Assembly (NCBI GenBank): GCA_019925795.1 | Contig: CM034314.1 | Span: 18,100,657-18,164,656 of the forward strand | Direction of reading: 5' to 3' | Source of the DNA: Dendrobium chrysotoxum | Taxonomy: Eukaryota; Streptophyta; Magnoliopsida; Asparagales; Orchidaceae | Length of the DNA stretch: 64,000 nt | Shown: positions 23,112 to 33,900 of the stretch, in pieces | Layout: each line of letters starts with the position of its first letter | How positions within the stretch are numbered: position 1 is the stretch's first letter | Position numbers and translations under genes: made by a program | Notes under the pieces: generated by a model | Told to the model about the DNA's origin: nothing | Seen by the model: the letters and a program-made list of their open reading frames with translations, nothing else | The model's database searches: none

Positions 23112-24160
23112 CTAAGGGAGTTGAGAAGCAGCGGTGTAAGTGGCTGAGCTGAGGCAGTTGAGCTTGTTTGAGCTAACTGTAGGTGAGGAGGTTGATTTGG
23201 GTTTGAGAGAGCCGGTTTGCAGTCTCATTATCATGGGAGGATGAGTAATTGGAGCAATGGTTTGTGTGGTTGAAGCTGACGGTGGATGATGAGTTGGTAG
23301 ATTTGGGTTAGGGTGTGTGAGAGGAGGTGTGGATGTAGAGCAGGGAGTTGGTTCCAGTGGAGAAGTGGGTAGCGGGGAGATTGCAGCCACAAGTATGAGT
23401 GTTTGAGAGGATAGAGATATATGGGTTAGGAGATGCGAATTGTTTGATGGTGGAGAATGTGATATGTTGGTGGGAGAGCTGAGTTTGAAGGGAAATGTAG
23501 CTTCATCAAAGATAACATGACGTGATATGAGAATATGATTGGTTTTGACATATAGACATTTATGTCCTTTGTGGGAGCTTGAATATCCGAGAAACACACA
23601 TGGAAGAGATATGGGTTCAAGTTTATGCTGACAGTGTGGCGGTATCCATGGGAAGCATCGACAACCAATTGTACGAAGGAATGAGTAGTTGAGGTACTTT
23701 TGATATAGAATTTGAAACGGGGATTGATTGTGTGTAGTTTTGGACGGCAGCCTATTGATAAGATATAATGCTGTGAGAACGGCATCGGGCAAGTAACTGT
23801 ATGGAATAGAGGCCATATGTAGTAATGTTCTCGTTGTGTCTATAAGATGTCTACATTTTCTCTCCCCCGTGCCATTTTGTTCTGGCGTATACGGACAAGA
23901 AATTTGATGTAGAATGCCATTTTGTTGGAGAAAGGATTGTAAGTTGTGGTTGAGATATTCAGTACCTTCATCGGATCTCAAACATTTAATTGAGTATGAT
24001 AATTGTTTCTCAATTTATGTTTTGAAGTTAGTAAAGATAAAGTACACTTCGGACTTGTGTTGCATTGGAAAAAGCCAAATGAATTTAGAGAAGTCATCAA
24101 TAAACACAACATAATATATATAGCCTTGATGAGAAGTAACTGGGGACGGACCCCATACAT
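23112..24160 (-). pseudogene. Copia integrase domain (frameshifted)
   Basis: Two frames meet near 23980. The upstream one (24160-23978) covers the first catalytic Asp region, and an alternative frame reads YIYYVVFIDDFSKFIWLF. The downstream 289-codon frame (23981-23112) starts RSDEGTEYLNHNLQSFLQQN and continues PYTPEQNGTGERKCRHLID, then NRLPSKTTHNQSPFQ and FLGYSSSHKGHKCLY. The three acidic catalytic positions (D in IDD, D in RSD, E in GER) can be found, so the loss of function here is from frameshift rather than active-site change. The C-terminal 90 residues are the usual low-complexity Ser/Pro/Thr linker before RT. Confidence 0.88.
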
Positions 24161-24214
24161 CTGAGTGAATGAGTTTTAAAGGGATAGAGGATTGAGATGC
24201 AAATTTAGAAAATT

Positions 24215-25402
24215 TTAGTTTATGGCCTTTTGAGATCTTACATGAGGAACATAGACATGAAAATGTAGGAATATTAAGATGCTTGTTGCTATTAGAGTGC
24301 TGAGAAGTGTCTGGTGATGGGGATGACCCAATCGATTATGCCATAATAAGCTGGATCGGTTGATGGCTGAGAGCGCTAAGTGCTGGATGGTTTGATGGTG
24401 TGGTGGAATCGGATAGAGTCCATTGCGGCACGGACCCTTAAGTAGAACTTGATTAGTCGTTGAATCCTTGAGAACAAAGCCAGCAGCATTGAAACAAGCA
24501 GAAAGATTGTTAGCTTTAGTTAGATTGGAGAGGGATAGGAGATTATGAGATAGTTGAGGAATTTGATACAATGGGGATATGAGAAGCTTACACGACGATG
24601 TTGGTAGAATACCATCACCTATGTGGGCAATTGAAACCGAGCTACCATCGCCAATTATGATACTGTCACTGCCATTATATGGTTTTGGATTGGTTAAGTT
24701 GGTGATGCTATTTGTGAGATTTGTTGAGGCCACTGAATCAAGGTACCAATCTGGGTTGGAAGCATCAGTGGTGGCAACCATTGCTTTCTGAGAATTGGAG
24801 GTGGCTGCAGGTACGTAGTTGATGTTGAGCTGATGCCAACAAGTTTTAGCTGAGTGTCTCTGCTTGTTACAGATCTGGAAGGTGAGTAAGGGAGATCTGG
24901 TAGGAGGCATGGCTAATCTTCCTCTTCCTCTGCGGCCACGTCCGTGATAAGCATATAATGCCATGTTTAGATTCGATGCCTGTTGATGATGTGTGGACTC
25001 CGCTTGTATGTTAATTTCTTCACTCAATAATAGTGAATATAGGTCTTCAAGACTGATTGGATTAAGCATGGTTCTAATTGACGTTTTAAACGCTTGATAT
25101 GGAGGTGGCAGTCTATTAAGTGTATACAATATTATATCTTCGGTGTCCACATTTGCTCCTGTTGTAGATATTTTATCAACCGTAGATTTAATCTCAGTGA
25201 GATATTGATTCATGTTAAGATTTCCTATAGAAATATTACGAAGTTTGTTCTTGAGTTGAATAACATATGAACGATTTGGTGCTTGCAGCCTTCTTTCTAT
25301 CGTGATCCATATTTTCGAGCAGGATTCTAAATGTAGTACATAAGGAAGAATGGATTGTGATAGTGTGGAGCAAATAGCTGCAGCTAAGTTCTGATCTATC
25401 AT
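24215..25402 (-). pseudogene. Copia gag, zinc knuckle, protease and pre-integrase region
   Basis: A 395-codon open frame. Residues 1-150 are a UBN2-type copia gag (LKNKLRNISIGNLNMNQYL, then LNRLPPPYQAF and SLLLSEEI). An Arg/Gly stretch (GRGRRGRGR) leads to a degenerate zinc knuckle, QICNKQRHSAKTCWH, whose first Cys is replaced by Phe. The protease motif reads DWYLDSVAST where DSGA is expected, so the catalytic-loop Gly is Val. A GAG-pre-integrase block (LLWHNRLGHPH) closes the frame. The first Met may be internal, because the usual gag start lies a little upstream toward the PBS. It stays open despite the mutated motifs. Confidence 0.9.
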
Positions 25403-25711
25403 AACCCATTATGTGTATTTTGGATTAACAATTGAAGTGCCGTTAGAAGACTGAATGAGGCGGGTCGGGATAGGTGAATGCGGATCAAGAAAATTTGCAA
25501 ATCCATTTACACACAGGAGTTTAAGTACCTGCAATCTTCACATTTGATAGTTGTCGTTTGAGAGTGAAATTGGTACTATTGTTTTGATGTTGGATATGAC
25601 AAACTTCAGTGATGTTGGAATCAGACAACTTTCTGTTCTGCTGTGATCGGATGGATCTCCTATCTGAGAAGATGATGATATAGCCATGTCTTGACTTCTG
25701 CTTGCTCTTTA

Positions 25712-26006
25712 TTCCTGCTCTGATATCATGAAGAAAGTAAAGGAAAGTATAAAGTAAAGAGATCTTAGAGAGGCCTACAACTTAACATTACCGTAATGTT
25801 ACAGGAGGAAGAAGATGAAATACTTTTGTATTAATTTCACTGTTCTGATGCATGTAAATGAGGTATTATATAATAGAAGACGGGCTTGTTACTTTACATG
25901 TGTATGCCCAGGATATATTTGGTTTGTTATGAATTGACGATTGGGATTTGTCCAGTGCACATGGTGGATGCACTCTTGTCAAAGATTGAGCCATAGGTGT
26001 CTTTGA
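25712..26006 (-). repeat. Copia 5' LTR (25729-26006) and primer-binding site
   Basis: The minus-strand LTR ends TTTCTTCA at 25729. It is followed at once by TGATATCAGAGCAGG (25714-25728), matching the initiator-Met tRNA complement TGGTATCAGAGC with one change. This fixes element orientation as minus. Confidence 0.9.
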
Positions 26007-26281
26007 GCAGCCAAGAAATTGTTTAAACTAGGCCGAGAATGTTGTTCTTGGAGGAGTATTCAGACGCTAAACTTAGCTTGTTGGGTGGAAATGTATAATG
26101 GCTAAGTTTGAAGAGGGGTATGGTTTCTTTACTGTCTTCCTTACGTCGGTTGAATTTAGTGAGTGCATGTGGTCTATCGAATATAAGCGAAGCATCTTGT
26201 TCCTTCAAATTCAGCCTAAGGAAGGGAAGAAAATCTTAAGTCTTAACCTCCTTTTGACTTGGCCATATATTTTAAGCCAAT

Positions 26282-27110
26282 GAACTGGCTTAAGTATCAA
26301 AATACTCCCCTCCGAATGATAAGCACCCTCAGAGTAGTCTTGGTCCTTTCTTGGTAGGATGTTAATTTGTTCTGAATTTTGAGGGTTGTAGAAAAATAAG
26401 GATCACGTTTTGACTTTGGTTGAGCTGAAACAAAAATCAACAAGCTGATGCTTTTTTAGATTTAAATTAATTAGTTGGGCATTACTCAAATCAAGATAGT
26501 CATGGCTTGGCTTCAATTGAGGATCAGAAAAGTATGGGAAATGGTAGCACCCCTTGCCCTCAATCGATTGGGAAAATAATCCATAATTATTATTAGCTTG
26601 TATTAGCCCAAAAGTTAGTCTAATTTACGGTCGATTGTATCAAATATATAACCCTAAGTTAATTAGGACTATCCAATCCTCGCTCTATAATGTTTGCCCA
26701 TTCTTGATTAATTATAATATGTATTTTAGGGTCCACTTATCACCTACTTATGTAACTCTTTAATTTAGGAAGAAGTGGTTTAAGCAAATGATGATCTGCC
26801 AACCCCATTGATTGACTTGAGAAGGTTCTCTAGCATGTAATAATTTAAAACATAGCCTTAATGCCTTGGAGCATTGAAGTTTGAAACTTAAGTTTCATTT
26901 TGTATGACTTATGTCTTTTTTTTTATACAAATTTAAAATTGCTTTCTCATACACAATTTCTATTTTGCTCTCCTAAAAGCACCTTTACTAAGAAAATTTT
27001 AGGGGAAAATATGGAAAAAGCGATCAAAGGTAAAAAAAAATTGGATGCTATGATTTTTGACTTTTTAGTTTCATCTTACTGTCATAGTTTTTAATGCCTA
27101 GAATGAATTT
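26282..27110. other. BORR-duplication copy 1, no gene
   Basis: Parts of this stretch align with 32460-32720 in copy 2. About 26576-27100 is private to copy 1, AT-rich, and has no recognised ends or coding potential. Confidence 0.5.
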
Positions 27111-27299
27111 AGGCGGGGTGGGGGATGAACAAACAATAGGCATTTTTTGGATCTTTGCACTCTGATTCTTCTTGTCAAGCGAGTGCAATAGATATAACAA
27201 GAAAGATCAAGAGTCACAATAGGAGAAAAATATCTTTCTATTAAACTATTAACTATCATGAGGATCTACTATTATTAGGAGTCTTTTATTAGGAGAAAA

Positions 27300-27585
27300 A
27301 GATCTTGTGTGTATGCACCACAGCAAGCCCTCCCGTGCTGGCGTTCGGACTCTGCACTTGGTCGCGCTCGCCCACATCCCACACCCGCTCGCGCCTGAAC
27401 TCATCGCGCTGGCTATATTCTGGGTTCGCGTGTTAGGTCGGGTCAACCCGCGCGAGTCAGGACCAGGTTTGAATTTTTGACCCATTTACAAAACCGGTTT
27501 GGGTCAACCTGTTTGGACTCGGGTCAATTCTAGGTTCGACCCGAATCCAACCCGAAAACCCATTTTAACACCCCTAACTTATATA
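27300..27585. repeat. GC-richer dispersed repeat with 'gacccgaa' motifs
   Basis: A GC-rich block closes with 'tttgacccattt', 'gggtcaatt', 'gacccgaatccaacccgaaa' and 'acccctaa'. The same ordered motifs occur at 47560-47865. The shared ending suggests two relics of one transposon family. No terminal repeats were found. Confidence 0.5.
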
Positions 27586-27739
27586 GCATGAGAATAACAA
27601 CTCAGTGATGTGAACTGAATTTGAAAATTAGTTTTTCAAATTTACTACTATTATCAAAAAGACATGACAATACATGCCTATAATATTGATTTGATAATAC
27701 AACTTTACAGTTCAAATAATGTGACTGATCCATACAAGT

Positions 27740-27805
27740 AATAACTTAAAAAAAAAACACTTGGGCAGTTGTACAGCTCTTGGCTATACAACTGCAACCC
27801 AAATG
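27740..27805. repeat. Small hairpin-forming inverted repeat
   Basis: 'Cttgggcagttgtacagctc' is followed after a short loop by its near reverse complement 'gctatacaactgcaacccaa'. It could be a tiny MITE remnant or chance; no target duplication is evident. Confidence 0.35.
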
Positions 27806-28851
27806 TTATGAATTTTATTTTAATAATACATTTTTATATTTTTTATGATTTAGTAGGTGTACAATAAAGTTAAGTATGTGAACTATCAAATGTACTGTAT
27901 CATGACAACTGCACATATCACTTATGAGGAAGATTTCTAACAGAATTAATATCACATTGATGCACTCGCATTACAATCCAACACTAATAATAGCATCCAA
28001 TGTAAGGTCCACATCATTGAAGGTTCATCATAAAAACCTTTTCACCTGATAGAAGTAATCCAATGCTATTACAAACAAAAAATACACATATAACTATCTA
28101 TATAAATATTTACTTGAATAATTCATAAAATTAGTTTAACTTATCATTCAATACTACACAAACATGTGTGAAAATATCAATTAAAAAAAAATAAATATAA
28201 GTCGTCCATTGAATGGGCAACTGGTACGGAGAGACATCATCATCTAAAAGAAAAAACACTTTGGAAGATATGTTCTCACAACGATTAAACTTGAAATAAT
28301 TCTATTTGAGAAGAAGATAGAATTAGCCCCAATGTTTTGTAAATATCAAAATATTATTGGTTATATAAAAATATTAATTAAATTTATTAATTTTTAAATA
28401 AAATTTAAATTATTTTTTTATAAGATCATTTAGGTCTACAATTTTTATCCCACAACGTGAGGTCAATTATATGAATCATTTTTTCTCATTATGTTCTATT
28501 AAGAGCCAAATGAGATTAATTATGTCTCCATTTAAAAATGATTAAGAAATTAAAATGAGATTCAAGGTTGTGAAAATCAAATCGAATATAAAACCGAAAG
28601 AAGGAGAGGTTCACGGTTCAAGGATACGACCACGGTCTAACCACGGTTGAGTCAGATGATCTAATAAATATGAAAATTATTTAAATAAAATTTAAATGAT
28701 TAAATAATTATGTAATAATATAAATATTTAATTAAAAATAAATTAAATTTACATGTTATTAATATCTAATATAATTTTAAATTTAAGCATCTTTAGTCTT
28801 TAAATTTAATTCAAATTTAACAAAATTCTAACTTACATATAGATTTAATAC

Positions 28852-29115
28852 AACAACAACAATAACAACATCAAGCCTTTATCCCAGTACATGGGGTTAG
28901 CTGCATGAATCTTTTTTCTCCATTATGTCTTATTAATAGTCAAATTCTCATTTAAATATAATAAAAAAAATCATTTTAAATATTTTTTAACCAAATCATT
29001 TTAGGTCTACCTCTACCTTTATTAACATAGGCCAAATCTAATACATCTACTCTCCTAACCGGGTCATCAGAAGGCCGTCGTTTTATGTGACCAAACCATC
29101 TAAGGTGACTCTCTC
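28852..29115 (-). mobile_element. RTE-type LINE 3' fragment
   Basis: On the minus strand about 29105-29050 reads RWFGHIKRRPSDDPVRRVD, the conserved C-terminus of plant RTE-clade ORF2. It is followed by the typical 3' region ('aaccccatgtactgggataa') and a short TTG-rich tail (28852-28873). Only the last few hundred bases remain, as usual for 5'-truncated LINEs. A further degenerate match begins near 28430. Confidence 0.7.
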
Positions 29116-29776
29116 TTTAATATAAATTATTATTAATTTATGTTATATGTTTAAATATAATTTAAACCTATAAATTATTTATTAAATTCATACTGTAAAT
29201 TTATATTTATAAATTATTAAGGTTAGATCATTAATTAATTAATTAAGTAATTTTATATAATACATAAATAATAAATGAAATATATAATTAATTTATCATT
29301 ATTAATTAAAAATATATGACATTTACATAATAAAAAATATTTAAAAATCTATTTTAAAATATATAATATATGTTGTAAACTTAAGAAGTAAGAACTTCAA
29401 CTTATTTAGTTCCACATCACTTAAGAACTTCCACTTGATAATGTTTATATTGCTTTTTAAGTTTACATTAGATAATAACTTACATGGAGTGATGAAGCAA
29501 GATGAAATGCTTAGTTAGGATTTTTTTAATAAATAAATTTAAAAATTAAAACAATTAAAATTTAAGTTAATATTTATTATAAATATATTAAATTAATTTA
29601 TTCAAATAATTTATTGAACCGGTCAGTTAAAAGTAACCAGAACTGGTGGTTTTGACCAGTTCAATCCAATTCGATGTGAAGCCAGTTTTTTAATAGTCTA
29701 AAATTATTTTGATCATTCATAAATAATTAGATAATCATTTTAAACCTGATCTCAATTAAATTTATTTAAAACAATA

Positions 29777-29780
<4 letters not shown>

Positions 29781-29814
<34 letters not shown>
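29781..29814. repeat. (TA)n microsatellite
   Basis: A pure TA run; paralogue of the run at 17567-17617 with matching flanks. Confidence 0.95.
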
Positions 29815-29817
<3 letters not shown>

Positions 29818-29953
29818 ATAACTTTCAAAATCAATTATAAGAAAATTTTAATCATACATTTTTTAAGAAATAAAAAAATGGAGCATTCTTAGCATATAGA
29901 GTTCAAATTTTTTTTATTAAAATCAATTTAAAAATATAGGTAAATTTCGAAAT

Positions 29954-30217
29954 AGTCCTCCAACTATTCGTATATGACCATTTTAGTTACGGAGCATAAT
30001 GTTCCTCTAATTTAAACGCTCAACTATACAAAATTAATCCAAAATAATCTTTTCAAAATTAAACTAAAATAAATTTTGTAAAGTCAAGGGGCTTAAATTG
30101 GGATCAATTTTATATTACAATTACAATATTAGGTCTTTTTTTGAATCAAATTTGTTAGTTGATGCAATAAATTGGGGCATGCCCAGCGACTAATTGTGTC
30201 ATACACGAATAGTCTGA
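29954..30217. mobile_element. MITE-like element with about 30-bp inverted ends
   Basis: The left end 'caactattcgtatatgacca' with 'ttttagt' is matched by the reverse complement of the right end, 'cagactattcgtgtatgaca' with 'caattagt'. The interior is non-coding. Copy 1 of the duplication lacks it. The target repeat could not be fixed. Confidence 0.5.
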
Positions 30218-30324
30218 AAAATATTTTAAAATATTCTCATAAAAACATTATATTTATGTAAAAATAAATTTAATACTTTTAAAATTCATCTTAATTAAAA
30301 TTTGATCATATATATTTGGTTAAT

Positions 30325-30719
30325 TTCAAAAGCACATTTCAAATTTCGCCGTTGCTGTTCGGCTTTGATCCTTCGCATGAGGTGTAGGGTTTTGCACTAG
30401 TCCGTTCTTCGGCTCCTTCCTCGCTGTTCGACTTCGCTCCTTCGACGACGTTCCCTTCCTGTTGGATTGGAAGTTACGACAGTTGGATTGGAAGCAACGA
30501 CGGGAGCTCGCTGGCTGTGAAGGTAACTTTCTCTCTTTCGCGTGCTTATGCGGCCAAATCCCGTAATTCCGCCGAACCGAGGATTTGGTAAATCCGGGAT
30601 TTACGGGGTATTTTTCCGACAACTGCGGCTTCCATTTACCGTGAGATTTGATTTGCGTTTCTAGCCGTTTGGCGGGACTTAGCTCAAATCCGGCCTAAAT
30701 CCTGCATCAAAACAGCCCC
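30325..30719 (-). mobile_element. Harbinger-like element relative adjoining BORR exon 1
   Basis: On the minus strand the end reads (TA)GGGGCTGTTTTGATGCAGG, related to the left end of the element at 18924. Its interior 'aaatcccggatttaccaaat' through 'gggatttggccgc' aligns with 20380-20460 inside that element. Its right end stops about 65 bases upstream of the exon-1 ATG, so the proximal BORR promoter and leader here are transposon-derived. The distal end was not located. Confidence 0.5.
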
Positions 30720-30784
30720 TATAGGGTTTTTCTAAGTCGATATGTTATTCTTCCCACTCTAGCTGGGCTCGATTGTCCCTGAAG

Positions 30785-30914
30785 ATGCCTAGGGGTCGAA
30801 AGAAGAAGAATGTGGGCGCCGAACCTCCCCGGAAGCCTGTCTTCGCTTCTCGCGATGATGGGGACGCCGCCCATAACTTCCACGATCGGCAGATAGCTTT
30901 CAACCACCGCGAAG
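30785..30914 (+). CDS. BORR: BORR exon 1 (copy 2)
   Basis: ATG at 30785, 43 codons plus one base, donor 'gaag|gtatga'. The split codon g|tt (Val) at the junction with 44951 is in phase. It encodes a Lys/Arg-rich start and [13 protein letters not shown] before the junction. It is the first-exon copy nearest to exon 2. An in-frame TTG at 30773 is not needed as a start. Confidence 0.75.
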
Positions 30915-33900
30915 GTATGATTTTTGTTCTTATGTGCTCATCCTTACTACGAAGCATTTGATTGTGTTCTACAGCGCATTTTCCAGTTCAAATCTTTGCT
31001 TTTGGTACCATTTGGGAGGGATGCCTTGGATGAATTGTGAGAAATAAGGTTTAGTTGAAGCCAGAAGAGTAGTATCGAAAACATTTGATCCAGATTGTTT
31101 GAGAGAAAAAGTCGATGAGTTCTTTGATTTTTTGAACTGCTCTCTGTACATAAGCAGCCAAGAAAATGTTTGAATTAGGCCGAGAGTGTCGTTCTCAGAA
31201 GAGTATTTCAATGCTAAGCTTAGTTTGTTAGGCGGAAATGTAGAATGGCTTAGTTTGGGGAGGGCACGGTTTCTTTATTGTCTTCTGTAGGCTGAATTTA
31301 GTGAGTGGATGTGGTCTGCAGGATTTAAGCGAAGCATTTTGTTCCTTCAAATTTAGCCTAAGGAAGGGAGAGGAAGAAAATCTTAACCTCCTTTTGACTT
31401 GGCCACAGGGGCGAACCATCTTCTTTAAGGGTGGGCAAATTTATTATATAAATAAATTAATATTTAATAAAATAAAATAAAAATGTATAATTTATAGCAA
31501 AATCTTATATTGAAGATCGAAGTCTTAAGTTAGCTAGAAAACTATGAATATCAATCTCAACTCGTTCATTCATTTTCAAGTATCGATCCATTTAATAATC
31601 TCGAAATACAGAGAAAAATAACAAGGAATTATGAACAATTTTTATTAATCATGGAACCTAGAGCAAAATTAATTGTCCTACCTCAAGCAACCAATGGGTT
31701 CTTAAAATAAATTTTAATAGAATTATAGATCTCCAAATTACGAATGCATAATTAAATATTTAACTTTCAATTACTAAACAAATACGGGAAAGTCAATCAT
31801 CACTAAGTACTATATGAGAAATTCAAATTTATTATTATTTAATTAATTGTTTCTCTTTAATATAATAATTGATTAATAAAATTATTTATCTATAAAGAAA
31901 TAAAAGTAAAAAAGAAAAGCTAATAGGAGAAAAAAAGTTGTAAAAGATGTGACGTTACTCTACCATTACTTGTTTATTTTTTTAATTTCTCTACGGTTGC
32001 TTTTTCCTCATCGCCATTTCTTCTTCATCATATTTATTCTTCGTTGCTTCTTCGACTTCGCATGTAGCAAGCTCTGAAAGTGTCACTAAAACAACCTCTT
32101 TGCCTACTTCTACGGCGTTGTTCCTATTTGATTTGAAGTCACTTCGGGAGCTCACCATGAAGTTAACTATCATTATCCCTTTTCGCTCGCTTCTTCGACT
32201 ATATCTTGTAAAACCATTGTCATTTATGTCCAGAAGATGGGAGAGTGACAGAGGCGACGAATTTCATGACTTGCAAGGGAGAGGGGAGCGAACGAAGTTC
32301 TCGAACCAAGGTTAGAGATGTTTTATTATTATAATTTATTTTTTGACTAAATATGGGAAAAATAAAGTTTGGGGAGGTAAAGTTATCTTAATAACCCTTC
32401 TAATTTACTTAAATTGCCCACCCTCAATTAGGTGTGGGTCCGCCTCTGCTTGGTCATTATATCTTTTAAGTTTTTAACCAATGGGTTGACTTAATTATTA
32501 AAATAGTCCCATTCCCAGTTGACAGAACCATCAGAGTAGTCTTGGCCTTTTCTTGGTTGGATATTTCTGAATTTTGAAGATCATAGGAAAAATAAGGATC
32601 AATTTTTGGCTTTGGTTGAGCTGAAATAGAAATCAACAAGCTGATGCTTTTTCATATTTAAATTAAGTAGTTGGGCATGGCTCAAATCAAGATAGCCTCA
32701 AGCCAACCTGTAGTTAGCCATGACTTGGATTAAATTGATTTGAGACGATCTTGAACCTTTGATTAACTTTAATTATTCCCAGCCATCTTTGTTGGTTGCT
32801 CTGTATAGAAAGAATTTCTACAAATGATGGTTCACCTTTTATTATTGATTTGTTGAGAAAGTTGTAGTTATCAATGAAAACTCTCACCTTGATCATTTCT
32901 TGCAGTCAACATCCTGCTTTGGAAACATATAGAGCTAGAAGAAACACTACATCAATCACATACAAGTCTTCATCCTGAGTACTAGGATGCGTAAGAACTC
33001 AGCTGCTATGGAAACTAGGATAAAGCCTCCATTGATGGTAATATTTTTGACACCAACAATACTCCCCTTTTGCATACTTAGAGATAGTTTAGACTCCTTC
33101 ATATGTTTTAGGAGTTTTAGTATGTTGTCATATGAAGCACATGGTAGGACTTCCTCCATCTATTGGGTATTAGACTTCATGAATGCAACCTCTAGCTTTT
33201 CTTTCAATTGATTGATCTCCTTGTTACACCAACAAAGATTCTGTTCAAGCCATTGAAGGATGGAGCCTTGTCGTCATATACGATGGGGATCATACATTAT
33301 TTAAAATGGTGGTACCCCTTGCCCCCGATCGATTGGGCACCACTGGCTCTCAAGAGAAAGGGTGGAGAGCAATAGCCATTTTTTTGTATCTTTGCGCTCT
33401 GATTCTTCTTGTCAAAAAAGTACAATAGATATGACAAAAAAGATCAAGAAGTTCAATAAGAGAAAAATATTTTTCTTTAGACTATTAACTATTATGAGGA
33501 TTTTTTATTATTAGGAGTGATGCAGGACTAAAATGCATTTAAATGAAAATTATAAGGATTAGCACGATTTATTAAAGAGAGCAAGTGTTGATTAGATTAT
33601 TAGCAATTGAAACGACAAAGTAAAACAAGAAAGGGGTGCTTACGCTTAGGACAAATCACTTGCTAAATGCTTGAACAAACAAATAGTCTAGAAAATTCAA
33701 AAACATGCAAAGTAATAGACATTCAACTAACATCCCTAAGTTAACAATGAAATACGAAGCATAGAAAGATACACTGAAAACCCTACGTTTACTAAGCTTT
33801 AGCAATTTAGGCGGAGTTTGATCCCTTGTGAATCCGTCATCACCTACAAGGTTAGTAGATGAAGAAGTAATTGACTAGGGAAGAAAAGCTCACCCTTATT

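Larger units (their letters stand above)
21338..26006 (-). mobile_element. Complete but decayed Ty1/copia retrotransposon
   Basis: Two 278-bp LTRs (21338-21615 and 25729-26006) frame a minus-strand gag-pol in copia order: gag, protease, integrase, RT, RNase H. A 5-bp direct repeat GCAGC lies on both sides (21333-21337 and 26007-26011). The paralogous empty site near 31148-31160 reads 'cataaGCAGCcaagaa' once, proving the insertion point. By eye the LTRs differ at about 24 positions, so the insertion is old. With this target repeat the minus-strand LTR begins TCAAAG rather than TG; its other end is the normal CA. Coding parts carry frameshifts and stops, so it is inactive. Confidence 0.92.
17245..27290. 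repeat. Segmental duplication, copy 1 (BORR 5' region)
   Basis: Between insertions, this block aligns by eye with 28250-33517 in the same order and orientation. 17250-17340 matches 28260-28345, and 17470-17760 matches 29700-29960 including the shared (AT)n run. 18595-18923 matches 30720-31047, 21228-21337 matches 31050-31155, and 26007-26275 matches 31150-31405. 26336-26520 matches 32540-32720, 26541-26575 matches 33305-33335, and 27110-27280 matches 33375-33517. The copies differ at many bases, so the event is old. Insertions private to this copy are the Cassandra element, the Harbinger-like element and the copia element. Confidence 0.85.
28250..33517. repeat. Segmental duplication, copy 2 (BORR 5' region)
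   Basis: Counterpart of 17245-27290 with the matches listed there. Insertions private to this copy are a LINE-bearing AT-rich block (about 28425-29700), a MITE (29954-30217), the Harbinger-related segment next to exon 1 (30325-30719) and a hAT element (31406-32448). The right edge is cut by the gypsy insertion at 33518. Confidence 0.85.

Noticed and set aside
30773..30961. 62-codon frame read from TTG 30773 through the intron start
   Set aside because: The real exon starts at ATG 30785 and ends at the donor after 30914; the remainder is intron.
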